Positions 1 through 5,944 of a stretch of 5,944 nt of DNA are shown one piece after another. This DNA is from Pseudomonas sp. ML2-2023-3 (lineage in GTDB: Bacteria; Pseudomonadota; Gammaproteobacteria; Pseudomonadales; Pseudomonadaceae). The notes under the pieces were generated by a model. The model had not been told where the DNA came from and searched no databases. It worked only from the letters and a program-made list of their open reading frames with translations. Numbering within the stretch: position 1 is the first letter of the stretch; each line of letters begins with the position of its first letter. A program made the translations under genes and the position numbers. The stretch covers positions 1-5,944 of the forward strand of contig NZ_CP146346.1 in assembly GCF_037055275.1 (NCBI RefSeq). The letters run 5' to 3'.

Positions 1-80
1 CCAGCACAGCGCCCTTCGGTCACTGCACTGGGGGCCACCTTGAGCTAGTTTCACCGCGGTTTGTCTGAACTTTGGAAGCA

Positions 81-117
81 AGATCAAGAGCCCAGATCAA
101 GGGCCAGATCAAACGCG
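81..117. repeat. Three tandem 12-13-bp GATC repeats (copy 1)
   Basis: AGATCAA recurs at 81, 94 and 106, in units AGATCAAGAGCCC, AGATCAAGGGCC and AGATCAAACGCG. Each carries one GATC (82, 95, 107), the Dam methylation target, spaced 13 and 12 bp, about one helical turn each. Clustered GATC sites near an origin are known to couple initiation to methylation in some gammaproteobacteria. Whether the host has Dam is unknown, so the repeats could equally be protein-binding sites. Confidence 0.7.
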
Positions 118-171
118 TAGTAACAGAGTGAGAAGCAAACGACCTTTTCGCCTATACGCCACGGGAAATGT

Positions 172-227
172 CGAGACAAACTCAGGACCTCCCGAGACAA
201 ACTCAGGACATTACGGGACAAATTATG
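172..227. repeat. Iteron array upstream of rep (copy 1)
   Basis: CGAGACAAACTCAGGAC is present exactly at 172-188 and 193-209, and a degenerate third unit starts CGGGACAAAT at 214. All three starts are exactly 21 bp apart, two helical turns, placing them on one face of the DNA. The shared hexamer GACAAA (175, 196, 217) also occurs at 272-277 over the rep ribosome binding site and inverted (TTTGTC) at 60-65 and 235-240. Direct repeats of this size upstream of a rep gene are typical Rep-binding iterons. The region just downstream is AT-rich, suitable for unwinding. Confidence 0.78.
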
Positions 228-278
228 CTTGTTTTTTGTCTTTTAAGCGCATAGCGTGTGTCTTTCCAAAGGACAAAA

Positions 279-872
279 ATGGCCTCCGATATGTCTGGAA
301 CGATCAACCTCCGCAAGCTTGAATACAGCCCACTAGCCAACCCGCTACTGGAGCCCACTGAGGTGACGGTGAAGAAGCGGTACGTGAAGACCGGCACGTC
401 AGAGGAGCTGGTAAGTACACGCACCGGAGAGGTCCGCCAGACAGCGGCGATTTACACCGTGGACGAGCGCGACGATGCATCTTTTGTGAAGGTTTTTGCG
501 GCAGGTGTGGCCGCAGCATTTGACCTTGGCCGCACAGCGTCTCGGGTGTTTCAACTTGTCCTGCAGGAGTACGAGCGAGCCCCAATGCGTCAGGGTTTCG
601 CCGAAAGTATTGAGCTCGCGTGGTTCAACGATGGGCTGTCCGGTCGCTCCGTAGACATGAGCGAAAAGACGTTCCAGCGGGGTCTCAAAGAGCTGTTGGC
701 CAAACAGTTTCTAGCCCCTCGTTCCCCCTCAACCTTCTGGGTCAACCCCGCCCTATTCTTCAAGGGTGATCGCGTGAAGTTCATCACCGAATACCGCAGA
801 AAGGGCTCACCGGGACCGTCCACCCCAGCCTCAGTTTCAATGGAAACTGACACTGCGGACGGCGAACGCTAG
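279..872 (+). CDS. rep: RepL-like winged-helix plasmid replication protein (copy 1)
   Basis: A 197-residue protein expected to bind the upstream iterons and start plasmid replication in the cytoplasm. The ATG at 279 is chosen because AAAGGA lies 5 nt upstream; a GTG at 258 would add seven residues but has no comparable site. The N-terminal ~65 residues are polar. From about residue 69 (FVKVF) a helical segment runs to about 105, followed by a helix-turn-helix (MSEKTFQRGLKELL, about 127-140) and a wing ending in FWVNPALFFKGDR and a basic ITEYRRK (about 153-175). This order, with the VNP-LFF-GDR wing, is characteristic of the RepL/winged-helix plasmid Rep family. The tail (about 176-197) is Pro/Ser-rich and probably disordered. 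The gene converges on mobA, and both stop codons share CTAG at 869-872. The family call comes from motif recognition; a purely regulatory role is less likely given the iterons. Confidence 0.85.
   Translation: MASDMSGTINLRKLEYSPLANPLLEPTEVTVKKRYVKTGTSEELVSTRTGEVRQTAAIYTVDERDDASFVKVFAAGVAAAFDLGRTASRVFQLVLQEYERAPMRQGFAESIELAWFNDGLSGRSVDMSEKTFQRGLKELLAKQFLAPRSPSTFWVNPALFFKGDRVKFITEYRRKGSPGPSTPASVSMETDTADGER
831..850. repeat. 8-bp perfect hairpin near the 3' end of rep (copy 1)
   Basis: TCAGTTTC (831-838), loop AATG, GAAACTGA (843-850). It lies inside rep, 19 bp before the shared stop tetranucleotide. For mobA transcripts, which run the other way, it falls just after the stop codon and could slow or stop RNA polymerase. 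No T-run follows, so it is not a canonical intrinsic terminator. Confidence 0.5.
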
Positions 873-2359
873 CCCTGACGTGGCCCGCTCCTGCGCGGGC
901 CGTCCGGTTGGTCGCGTAGCTCGACAGTACGGCGCTCCAGCGCCTGCGGGGCCTCCGCGGCGTGACGCTGCTGCTCGATCTGATCCCAGCCCTCTATGCG
1001 CCCCAGCTGCTCGCCTGCGCGCTTTTCCAGCTCTTGCGCCTCGGCTCTGGTCGGCACGCGGGTGCGAGCGGCCTCGATCTCCCGACGCAGTTCCGCAAGC
1101 TCTCGCCGCTCCTGGTGCAGCGCTGCGCGCTCATCGAGCCCAGCCCAGGTAAGCCGGTTGTTCGCCAGCCCCTCAGCTCGCCTGAGTGCCCGCAAGGCAC
1201 TCTCCAGGCGCTCCATGGCATCTGAGATCCCCGGCGCGGCCAAGAGACCCTGACGCGCCTCCTGGAGCCGCTGCACTGTCTCTTTTCGTTGCTCCGTCCA
1301 CCTAATCGCCTCCCGCAGTGCCTTAGAGGCGTTGAAGGCCAGTCGGGCGGTTTCGGCCTCCTGGTCTACTCGCGGCGTGATCCCGAACCACTCGCACAGC
1401 GCTGAGCGGGTCGGGTGTTCCTCGTGCCACTGTTTGGCGATCTCCTGCTTCTGCCCGACCTCGCGCTTCTGCGCCTTGGCCCGGGCCACGGAGCGCGGTG
1501 ACGGTGCTGTCATCATTTGCTCCAGCTCGCTCACCTCGCGCCGCAGCACACGCTCCTGGCGGTGCTGGGCCAAGTCGATAATCTCGGCCTCCAGCTGCTG
1601 CGCCTCGGCGCGCAGCTCGGCCAAAGGACGAAGGCGACGGGCATCGTTCAGCTCGATCACATCGCACGCGCCCAGCGGGCCGCGCTGCTCCCGCTCGCAC
1701 TCGCGCCGAATGGCCGTCACTCGCGGCCCCTCGTGAGTGGTGGGGGCGCGGTCTATGCCTTGGTCGGCCAAACTGCGGCAGTCCAGACGGGCGGCGTGGC
1801 CAGCCCGCTCCAGGGCGGAATTACCCTCGCGCTCGACCATCTGCCGTATCCACACCACCTCGACGGGGCCGGTCTTCATGTCGTCCAGCTCGCGGGTCTT
1901 CGCGCCCAGGTCGCCCGTGGCCGGGTCGATGCGGCGCGTGGTCATCAGAATGTGAGCGTGCCAGTTGCGCTGGTCGCCCTCGCGGTCTGGCGCATGGATG
2001 GCGGCAGTGCCGGCCACCCCATAGCGCCCGGCCAGCTGGGCGGTCATGCGCTCGACCAGCTCGGCGCGCTGCGCCTGGTTCAGCTCGTGCGGCAGCGCGA
2101 CCAGAACCTCACGGGCGACCGTCGAGTTCTTGCGCTTCTCGGCGGCCTCGGCCCGGTTCCACAGCTCGGAGCTGGTTTGCTCCCGGCACCCAGCCGGGGC
2201 AAACCAGCTCACCGACTCAACCCCGGAACGGCGGGTGTAGTCGTGCCGCTCGCCAGTCCGCTGATCTTCAATCAGTTCGGCATTGCGGTAGGCAGCAGAA
2301 GCAGTGGCCGAACGGCCACCGCTTCTGCTGACTGGTTTCACGCTGCACGAGTAGGACAC
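869..2359 (-). CDS. mobA: MobA/MobL-type (MOBQ) relaxase (copy 1)
   Basis: A 496-residue relaxase that should nick one oriT strand, stay joined to the 5' end through a tyrosine, and pilot the strand into a recipient using a helper plasmid's machinery. The GTG at 2359 is chosen by homology: the product then opens SYSCSVKPVSRSGGRSATAS with Tyr24 aligned to the nucleophile Tyr25 of RSF1010 MobA. The metal-binding histidines are His122 (AIHAPD), His134 and His136 (NWHAHIL), with REVLVALPHEL at about 83-93 and GIDRAPTTHEGP at about 201-212, all typical of MobA/MobL. From about residue 245 to the end it is charged, Glu/Arg/Gln-rich and likely coiled-coil; there is no primase domain, unlike RSF1010 MobA. 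No convincing ribosome binding site precedes the GTG. The frame stays open upstream, and an ATG at 2470 would give 533 residues with oriT inside the gene. Confidence 0.92.
   Translation of the reverse strand: MSYSCSVKPVSRSGGRSATASAAYRNAELIEDQRTGERHDYTRRSGVESVSWFAPAGCREQTSSELWNRAEAAEKRKNSTVAREVLVALPHELNQAQRAELVERMTAQLAGRYGVAGTAAIHAPDREGDQRNWHAHILMTTRRIDPATGDLGAKTRELDDMKTGPVEVVWIRQMVEREGNSALERAGHAARLDCRSLADQGIDRAPTTHEGPRVTAIRRECEREQRGPLGACDVIELNDARRLRPLAELRAEAQQLEAEIIDLAQHRQERVLRREVSELEQMMTAPSPRSVARAKAQKREVGQKQEIAKQWHEEHPTRSALCEWFGITPRVDQEAETARLAFNASKALREAIRWTEQRKETVQRLQEARQGLLAAPGISDAMERLESALRALRRAEGLANNRLTWAGLDERAALHQERRELAELRREIEAARTRVPTRAEAQELEKRAGEQLGRIEGWDQIEQQRHAAEAPQALERRTVELRDQPDGPRRSGPRQG
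882..901. repeat. GC-rich hairpin just downstream of rep (copy 1)
   Basis: GGCCCGC (882-888), loop TCCTGC, GCGGGCC (895-901): a perfect 7-bp all-GC stem starting 10 bp after the rep stop and lying within the last codons of mobA. Its position suits termination of rep transcripts before they run antisense through mobA. The following bases (GTCCGGTTGG) lack a T-run, so any termination would be non-canonical. Confidence 0.45.
1179..1210. repeat. Bulged 12-bp inverted repeat within mobA (copy 1)
   Basis: CGCCTGAGTGCC (1179-1190), loop CGCAA, GGCACT (1196-1201), a 3-nt bulge CTC, then CAGGCG (1205-1210). It codes for part of the Leu/Arg-rich coiled-coil segment. In such repetitive, GC-rich sequence it may be incidental. 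Confidence 0.45.
2169..2210. repeat. 18-bp bulged inverted repeat within mobA (copy 1)
   Basis: A 12-bp arm (2169-2180) pairs perfectly with 2199-2210. After a single bulged T (2181), CCCGGC (2182-2187) pairs with GCCGGG (2193-2198) around the loop ACCCA. It covers about codons 50-64 of mobA (SWFAPAG region). An 18-bp stem is far more than coding constraint alone would normally produce. Confidence 0.7.
2293..2330. repeat. 38-nt near-perfect palindrome within mobA (copy 1)
   Basis: CAGCAGAAGC (2293-2302) pairs with GCTTCTGCTG (2321-2330), and GTGGCCG (2304-2310) with CGGCCAC (2313-2319). The only mismatch, A2303/C2320, becomes a G-U pair in mobA mRNA, so the transcript can pair continuously over 18 positions with a 2-nt centre (a 4-nt loop if the closing pair opens). 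It spans codons 10-23 and stops just before the Tyr24 codon. Confidence 0.75.
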
Positions 2360-2383
2360 GGCTCTGGCTCTGGCTTTTGATTT

Positions 2384-2447
2384 GTCGGCGTAGCCGACCG
2401 CGCGCAAACGAAGTTTGCATAAGTGCGCCCTTGCCTTGTTCCAAGGC
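2384..2447 (+). other. oriT, RSF1010/MOBQ type (copy 1)
   Basis: The origin of transfer lies between divergent mobA and the accessory gene. The core ATAAGTGCGCCCTT (2419-2432) contains TAAGTGCGCCCT, the nic-region sequence of the RSF1010/R1162/pSC101 family. Directly 5' is a perfect hairpin GCAAAC-GAA-GTTTGC (2404-2418), the relaxase-recognition layout of that family. By analogy the plus strand is nicked near TGCG/CCC, so the accessory gene would enter the recipient first and mobA would follow. Two further 6-bp/3-nt hairpins lie at 2384-2398 (GTCGGC-GTA-GCCGAC) and 2433-2447 (GCCTTG-TTC-CAAGGC). Placement is strong; the exact nick position is inferred. Confidence 0.88.
2416..2444 (-). promoter_or_regulatory. 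Possible mobA promoter overlapping nic (copy 1)
   Basis: On the minus strand, TTGGAA (2439-2444) and TATGCA (2416-2421) are separated by exactly 17 bp, which is the nic core plus one arm of the downstream hairpin. Matches to sigma-70 consensus are 4/6 and 3/6. Promoters over oriT, repressed by relaxosome proteins, are known in RSF1010-type plasmids. The leader of about 50 nt would include the hairpin at 2384-2398. Confidence 0.35.
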
Positions 2448-2503
2448 TCGGGATTTGTCCGTGCTAGCATATCAGCTCGGTGGATTTCTTGTTGAGGTGT
2501 GTG

Positions 2504-2794
2504 GTGCAGGACAGACTCGAAAAGCTCAAGCAACAAAAGGCCAAAATCGACCGCCAGATCGCATTAGCCATGGCAGCCGAACGGAAGAGCCAGAAGCGTG
2601 AGGACGACCGGGTCAAGGTGCTGGTAGGGGCCATGCTGCTCGATCAGATCAAACGGAATGGTGAGGGGCTCGACGCTCTGCTTGCCCGCCTGGGTGGCTT
2701 CCTGGAACGACCTACCGAGCGCGTGGCAGTCCTGGGGCAAGATGGCAAAGGGTCGGAAGCCCTCCGGCGCCTGACCACCCCCCGAGCTGATTAA
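2504..2794 (+). CDS. Small TraD/MobC-like relaxosome accessory protein (copy 1)
   Basis: A 96-residue charged protein beginning MQDRLEKLKQQKAKIDRQ. The GTG at 2504 is chosen because GAGG (2494-2497) lies 6 nt upstream; in-frame GTGs at 2480 and 2501 are alternatives, the first giving 104 residues. Residues 3-35 are a Lys/Glu/Gln-rich likely coiled coil, followed by a basic RKSQKREDDR stretch and a helical VKVLVGAMLLDQI segment. This pattern (short coiled coil, Arg/Lys run, then a VLVGA-type helix) resembles the small TraD family encoded beside MobA/TraA-type relaxases, and the divergent position across oriT matches RSF1010 mobC. It probably helps MobA bind or open oriT. No membrane segment is obvious. 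The exact family is uncertain, so no symbol is given. Confidence 0.78.
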   Translation: MQDRLEKLKQQKAKIDRQIALAMAAERKSQKREDDRVKVLVGAMLLDQIKRNGEGLDALLARLGGFLERPTERVAVLGQDGKGSEALRRLTTPRAD

Positions 2795-2811
2795 CACGCG
2801 AGCGAAGCGCG

Positions 2812-2832
2812 CAGGCCGAAGGCAGCGGCCTG
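2812..2832 (+). terminator. Possible terminator-like hairpin after the accessory gene (copy 1)
   Basis: CAGGCCG (2812-2818), loop AAGGCAG, CGGCCTG (2826-2832) is a perfect 7-bp GC-rich stem starting 18 bp after the stop codon. No T-run follows. It is flanked by two direct copies of GAGCGAAGC (2800-2808 and 2836-2844), so it may instead be part of the replication region. Confidence 0.4.
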
Positions 2833-2866
2833 AAGGAGCGAAGCAGCCGCACGCTGATCTATACCC

Positions 2867-2909
2867 GTGCGCGGTAATAGGCGGCGCACAGCGACTGGAA
2901 GGCCGCCTA
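2867..2909. repeat. Two overlapping, mutually exclusive stems (copy 1)
   Basis: GTGCGC (2867-2872) pairs with GCGCAC (2884-2889), while TAGGCGGC (2878-2885) pairs with GCCGCCTA (2902-2909). They share bases 2884-2885 and cannot form in full together. In an RNA this would be a two-state switch; in DNA it may be an origin structure. Neither role is shown. Confidence 0.55.
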
Positions 2910-2969
2910 AATTGGATCAAATCGCGGTGCCTGCTCCTCCGTAGCTAACGCGCTGCGCTTGTTGGGCGT

Positions 2970-3006
2970 CCCCCAGCACAGCGCCCTTCGGTCACTGCAC
3001 TGGGGG
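2970..3006. repeat. Large imperfect hairpin across the unit junction
   Basis: CCCCCAG (2970-2976) pairs with CTGGGGG (3000-3006). After a 2/2 internal loop (CA/CA), CAG (2979-2981) pairs with CTG (2995-2997), leaving a loop that contains CTTCGG. A competing stem, GGGCG (2964-2968) with CGCCC (2982-2986), would exclude it. Only this copy is complete in the window; the window start begins three bases inside it. Its function is unknown. It could be a structured RNA element, a single-strand feature used in replication or a terminator-like stem, but no T-run follows on either strand. Confidence 0.6.
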
Positions 3007-3052
3007 CCACCTTGAGCTAGTTTCACCGCGGTTTGTCTGAACTTTGGAAGCA

Positions 3053-3089
3053 AGATCAAGAGCCCAGATCAAGGGCCAGATCAAACGCG
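3053..3089. repeat. Three tandem GATC repeats (copy 2)
   Basis: Identical to the array at 81-117. Here it is preceded by the complete junction hairpin, 47 bp upstream. Confidence 0.7.
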
Positions 3090-3143
3090 TAGTAACAGAG
3101 TGAGAAGCAAACGACCTTTTCGCCTATACGCCACGGGAAATGT

Positions 3144-3199
3144 CGAGACAAACTCAGGACCTCCCGAGACAAACTCAGGACATTACGGGACAAATTATG
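3144..3199. repeat. Iteron array upstream of rep (copy 2)
   Basis: Same three 21-bp-phased units, starting at 3144, 3165 and 3186. A TATGCT hexamer at 3196-3201, a possible -10 element without a good -35, overlaps the third unit, so Rep bound here could block its own transcription. Confidence 0.78.
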
Positions 3200-3250
3200 C
3201 TTGTTTTTTGTCTTTTAAGCGCATAGCGTGTGTCTTTCCAAAGGACAAAA

Positions 3251-3844
3251 ATGGCCTCCGATATGTCTGGAACGATCAACCTCCGCAAGCTTGAATACAG
3301 CCCACTAGCCAACCCGCTACTGGAGCCCACTGAGGTGACGGTGAAGAAGCGGTACGTGAAGACCGGCACGTCAGAGGAGCTGGTAAGTACACGCACCGGA
3401 GAGGTCCGCCAGACAGCGGCGATTTACACCGTGGACGAGCGCGACGATGCATCTTTTGTGAAGGTTTTTGCGGCAGGTGTGGCCGCAGCATTTGACCTTG
3501 GCCGCACAGCGTCTCGGGTGTTTCAACTTGTCCTGCAGGAGTACGAGCGAGCCCCAATGCGTCAGGGTTTCGCCGAAAGTATTGAGCTCGCGTGGTTCAA
3601 CGATGGGCTGTCCGGTCGCTCCGTAGACATGAGCGAAAAGACGTTCCAGCGGGGTCTCAAAGAGCTGTTGGCCAAACAGTTTCTAGCCCCTCGTTCCCCC
3701 TCAACCTTCTGGGTCAACCCCGCCCTATTCTTCAAGGGTGATCGCGTGAAGTTCATCACCGAATACCGCAGAAAGGGCTCACCGGGACCGTCCACCCCAG
3801 CCTCAGTTTCAATGGAAACTGACACTGCGGACGGCGAACGCTAG
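3251..3844 (+). CDS. rep: RepL-like winged-helix plasmid replication protein (copy 2)
   Basis: Translation identical to the gene at 279-872. This copy has its whole upstream control region in the window (2795-3250), so it is the better reference for regulation. Its ribosome binding site (AAAGGA at 3240-3245) overlaps one GACAAA hexamer (3244-3249), consistent with Rep occupying its own translation-start DNA. A weak promoter-like pair, TTGTTT (3201-3206) and TAGCGT (3224-3229) spaced 17 bp, would give a transcript starting only just ahead of the ribosome binding site; it is unproven. The protein has no HUH motif or rolling-circle tyrosine motif, so Rep itself does not look like a nicking enzyme, which favours theta replication. 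Confidence 0.85.
   Translation: MASDMSGTINLRKLEYSPLANPLLEPTEVTVKKRYVKTGTSEELVSTRTGEVRQTAAIYTVDERDDASFVKVFAAGVAAAFDLGRTASRVFQLVLQEYERAPMRQGFAESIELAWFNDGLSGRSVDMSEKTFQRGLKELLAKQFLAPRSPSTFWVNPALFFKGDRVKFITEYRRKGSPGPSTPASVSMETDTADGER
3803..3822. repeat. 8-bp perfect hairpin near the 3' end of rep (copy 2)
   Basis: Same stem-loop as at 831-850, here in the second rep. Confidence 0.5.
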
Positions 3845-5331
3845 CCCTGACGTGGCCCGCTCCTGCGCGGGCCGTCCGGTTGGTCGCGTAGCTCGACAGT
3901 ACGGCGCTCCAGCGCCTGCGGGGCCTCCGCGGCGTGACGCTGCTGCTCGATCTGATCCCAGCCCTCTATGCGCCCCAGCTGCTCGCCTGCGCGCTTTTCC
4001 AGCTCTTGCGCCTCGGCTCTGGTCGGCACGCGGGTGCGAGCGGCCTCGATCTCCCGACGCAGTTCCGCAAGCTCTCGCCGCTCCTGGTGCAGCGCTGCGC
4101 GCTCATCGAGCCCAGCCCAGGTAAGCCGGTTGTTCGCCAGCCCCTCAGCTCGCCTGAGTGCCCGCAAGGCACTCTCCAGGCGCTCCATGGCATCTGAGAT
4201 CCCCGGCGCGGCCAAGAGACCCTGACGCGCCTCCTGGAGCCGCTGCACTGTCTCTTTTCGTTGCTCCGTCCACCTAATCGCCTCCCGCAGTGCCTTAGAG
4301 GCGTTGAAGGCCAGTCGGGCGGTTTCGGCCTCCTGGTCTACTCGCGGCGTGATCCCGAACCACTCGCACAGCGCTGAGCGGGTCGGGTGTTCCTCGTGCC
4401 ACTGTTTGGCGATCTCCTGCTTCTGCCCGACCTCGCGCTTCTGCGCCTTGGCCCGGGCCACGGAGCGCGGTGACGGTGCTGTCATCATTTGCTCCAGCTC
4501 GCTCACCTCGCGCCGCAGCACACGCTCCTGGCGGTGCTGGGCCAAGTCGATAATCTCGGCCTCCAGCTGCTGCGCCTCGGCGCGCAGCTCGGCCAAAGGA
4601 CGAAGGCGACGGGCATCGTTCAGCTCGATCACATCGCACGCGCCCAGCGGGCCGCGCTGCTCCCGCTCGCACTCGCGCCGAATGGCCGTCACTCGCGGCC
4701 CCTCGTGAGTGGTGGGGGCGCGGTCTATGCCTTGGTCGGCCAAACTGCGGCAGTCCAGACGGGCGGCGTGGCCAGCCCGCTCCAGGGCGGAATTACCCTC
4801 GCGCTCGACCATCTGCCGTATCCACACCACCTCGACGGGGCCGGTCTTCATGTCGTCCAGCTCGCGGGTCTTCGCGCCCAGGTCGCCCGTGGCCGGGTCG
4901 ATGCGGCGCGTGGTCATCAGAATGTGAGCGTGCCAGTTGCGCTGGTCGCCCTCGCGGTCTGGCGCATGGATGGCGGCAGTGCCGGCCACCCCATAGCGCC
5001 CGGCCAGCTGGGCGGTCATGCGCTCGACCAGCTCGGCGCGCTGCGCCTGGTTCAGCTCGTGCGGCAGCGCGACCAGAACCTCACGGGCGACCGTCGAGTT
5101 CTTGCGCTTCTCGGCGGCCTCGGCCCGGTTCCACAGCTCGGAGCTGGTTTGCTCCCGGCACCCAGCCGGGGCAAACCAGCTCACCGACTCAACCCCGGAA
5201 CGGCGGGTGTAGTCGTGCCGCTCGCCAGTCCGCTGATCTTCAATCAGTTCGGCATTGCGGTAGGCAGCAGAAGCAGTGGCCGAACGGCCACCGCTTCTGC
5301 TGACTGGTTTCACGCTGCACGAGTAGGACAC
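3841..5331 (-). CDS. mobA: MobA/MobL-type (MOBQ) relaxase (copy 2)
   Basis: Identical to the relaxase at 869-2359. It is convergent with the second rep (stops share CTAG, 3841-3844) and divergent from the accessory gene at 5476, with oriT in the 144-bp gap. The gene has an unusual number of strong inverted repeats for coding DNA, at 5265-5302 (codons 10-23), 5141-5182 (codons 50-64) and 4151-4182 (about codons 384-394). No frameshift or missing catalytic residue is visible, so the relaxase appears functional. The alternative ATG start would be at 5442. Confidence 0.92.
   Translation of the reverse strand: MSYSCSVKPVSRSGGRSATASAAYRNAELIEDQRTGERHDYTRRSGVESVSWFAPAGCREQTSSELWNRAEAAEKRKNSTVAREVLVALPHELNQAQRAELVERMTAQLAGRYGVAGTAAIHAPDREGDQRNWHAHILMTTRRIDPATGDLGAKTRELDDMKTGPVEVVWIRQMVEREGNSALERAGHAARLDCRSLADQGIDRAPTTHEGPRVTAIRRECEREQRGPLGACDVIELNDARRLRPLAELRAEAQQLEAEIIDLAQHRQERVLRREVSELEQMMTAPSPRSVARAKAQKREVGQKQEIAKQWHEEHPTRSALCEWFGITPRVDQEAETARLAFNASKALREAIRWTEQRKETVQRLQEARQGLLAAPGISDAMERLESALRALRRAEGLANNRLTWAGLDERAALHQERRELAELRREIEAARTRVPTRAEAQELEKRAGEQLGRIEGWDQIEQQRHAAEAPQALERRTVELRDQPDGPRRSGPRQG
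3854..3873. repeat. GC-rich hairpin just downstream of rep (copy 2)
   Basis: Same stem-loop as at 882-901, inside the 3' end of the second mobA. Confidence 0.45.
4151..4182. repeat. Bulged 12-bp inverted repeat within mobA (copy 2)
   Basis: Same element as at 1179-1210, in the second mobA. Confidence 0.45.
5141..5182. repeat. 18-bp bulged inverted repeat within mobA (copy 2)
   Basis: Same element as at 2169-2210, in the second mobA. Confidence 0.7.
5265..5302. repeat. 38-nt near-perfect palindrome within mobA (copy 2)
   Basis: Same element as at 2293-2330; the catalytic tyrosine codon of the second mobA follows it on the minus strand. Confidence 0.75.
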
Positions 5332-5355
5332 GGCTCTGGCTCTGGCTTTTGATTT

Positions 5356-5419
5356 GTCGGCGTAGCCGACCGCGCGCAAACGAAGTTTGCATAAGTGCGC
5401 CCTTGCCTTGTTCCAAGGC
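5356..5419 (+). other. oriT, RSF1010/MOBQ type (copy 2)
   Basis: Identical to 2384-2447, with the nic core at 5391-5404. Two oriT copies in direct orientation on one molecule, if the dimer is real, would let a single transfer event start at one and end at the other, giving a monomer in the recipient. Confidence 0.88.
5388..5416 (-). promoter_or_regulatory. Possible mobA promoter overlapping nic (copy 2)
   Basis: Same weak promoter-like pair as at 2416-2444, upstream of the second mobA. Confidence 0.35.
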
Positions 5420-5475
5420 TCGGGATTTGTCCGTGCTAGCATATCAGCTCGGTGGATTTCTTGTTGAGGTGTGTG

Positions 5476-5766
5476 GTGCAGGACAGACTCGAAAAGCTCA
5501 AGCAACAAAAGGCCAAAATCGACCGCCAGATCGCATTAGCCATGGCAGCCGAACGGAAGAGCCAGAAGCGTGAGGACGACCGGGTCAAGGTGCTGGTAGG
5601 GGCCATGCTGCTCGATCAGATCAAACGGAATGGTGAGGGGCTCGACGCTCTGCTTGCCCGCCTGGGTGGCTTCCTGGAACGACCTACCGAGCGCGTGGCA
5701 GTCCTGGGGCAAGATGGCAAAGGGTCGGAAGCCCTCCGGCGCCTGACCACCCCCCGAGCTGATTAA
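5476..5766 (+). CDS. Small TraD/MobC-like relaxosome accessory protein (copy 2)
   Basis: Identical to the product of 2504-2794. It is the last gene in the window; 178 bp of non-coding DNA follow to the end, continuing in the circle at position 1. A hairpin 18 bp after its stop (5784-5804) is the nearest candidate for transcript termination. No clear promoter was found between oriT and this gene; TAGCAT at 5437-5442 is -10-like but lacks a suitably spaced -35. Confidence 0.78.
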   Translation: MQDRLEKLKQQKAKIDRQIALAMAAERKSQKREDDRVKVLVGAMLLDQIKRNGEGLDALLARLGGFLERPTERVAVLGQDGKGSEALRRLTTPRAD

Positions 5767-5783
5767 CACGCGAGCGAAGCGCG

Positions 5784-5804
5784 CAGGCCGAAGGCAGCGG
5801 CCTG
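5784..5804 (+). terminator. Possible terminator-like hairpin after the accessory gene (copy 2)
   Basis: Same stem-loop as at 2812-2832, flanked by GAGCGAAGC at 5772-5780 and 5808-5816. Confidence 0.4.
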
Positions 5805-5838
5805 AAGGAGCGAAGCAGCCGCACGCTGATCTATACCC

Positions 5839-5881
5839 GTGCGCGGTAATAGGCGGCGCACAGCGACTGGAAGGCCGCCTA
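5839..5881. repeat. Two overlapping, mutually exclusive stems (copy 2)
   Basis: Same competing stems as at 2867-2909, near the end of the window. Confidence 0.55.
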
Positions 5882-5944
5882 AATTGGATCAAATCGCGGT
5901 GCCTGCTCCTCCGTAGCTAACGCGCTGCGCTTGTTGGGCGTCCC

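Larger units (their letters stand above)
1..2972. repeat. Plasmid unit, copy 1 of an exact tandem duplication
   Basis: This is the first of two head-to-tail copies of the same 2,972-bp sequence. All reading frames recur 2,972 bases later with identical translations, and the opening bases of the window reappear at 2973. One unit carries a complete replication gene, relaxase, oriT and accessory mobilization gene, so it reads as a whole small circular plasmid. The cut point falls inside a hairpin in non-coding DNA and not at a natural boundary, as expected for an arbitrary linearization of a circle. A dimeric molecule and an assembler wrapping twice round a monomer cannot be told apart from the sequence. 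Confidence 0.97.
2795..3250. other. Non-coding replication origin and control region (intact across the unit junction)
   Basis: This 456-bp interval between the accessory mobilization gene and the second rep holds no credible gene. In order it contains a 7-bp hairpin (2812-2832), two overlapping mutually exclusive stems (2867-2909), a junction hairpin (2970-3006), an 8-bp ACCGCGGT palindrome (3025-3032), three GATC-containing tandem repeats (3053-3089), three 21-bp iterons (3144-3199) and an AT-rich tract at about 3190-3219, all just upstream of rep. Iterons beside an AT-rich stretch and a rep gene are the usual layout of a theta-type origin. That this is the vegetative origin is inferred. 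No DnaA box close to consensus was seen here. The same region is split in the window as 5767-5944 plus 1-278. Confidence 0.7.
2973..5944. repeat. Plasmid unit, copy 2 of an exact tandem duplication
   Basis: Second copy of the unit. I saw no base difference in the stretches compared directly (unit start, iterons, mobA start, accessory-gene start, unit end). Because it follows copy 1 directly, the 456-bp non-coding stretch that is split at the window ends can be read uninterrupted at 2795-3250. Confidence 0.97.

Overview
The window is one 2,972-bp sequence written twice head to tail (1-2972 and 2973-5944). Every reading frame I compared recurs at an offset of exactly 2,972 with an identical protein, and the window length is exactly 2 x 2,972. 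The simplest reading is a small circular plasmid recorded as a dimer, either an assembly that went twice round the circle or a genuine multimer. Gene content (RepL-like winged-helix Rep, MOBQ-type relaxase, TraD/MobC-like accessory protein, RSF1010-type nic core) and the GC-rich coding style suggest a proteobacterial host, probably beta- or gammaproteobacterial. No species can be named from the sequence alone.

Layout of one unit (first-copy coordinates; add 2,972 for the second). Positions 1-278 hold the presumed replication control region: a large hairpin spanning the unit junction, three tandem GATC-containing repeats (81-117), three 21-bp-phased iterons (172-227) and an AT-rich stretch. 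rep follows (279-872, +). It converges with the relaxase gene mobA (869-2359, -), and the two stop codons share one CTAG tetranucleotide. A compact oriT lies between mobA and the divergent accessory gene (2504-2794, +): a nic core (2419-2432) with a 6-bp/3-nt hairpin on each side and a third such hairpin beyond. Positions 2795-2972 are non-coding and rich in inverted repeats, and run into the origin region of the next unit.

How it works together: Rep probably binds the iterons to start replication and may repress itself, because the repeated hexamer also overlaps its ribosome binding site. MobA (relaxase) and the small accessory protein would form a relaxosome at oriT, allowing transfer with the help of another plasmid's conjugation machinery. 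There is no cargo gene, no resolvase, no toxin-antitoxin pair and no mating-pair apparatus, so this is a minimal, cryptic, mobilizable plasmid.

The most unusual signal is the density of perfect or near-perfect inverted repeats, including two 17-18-bp stems inside the first 65 codons of mobA, one ending immediately before the catalytic tyrosine codon.
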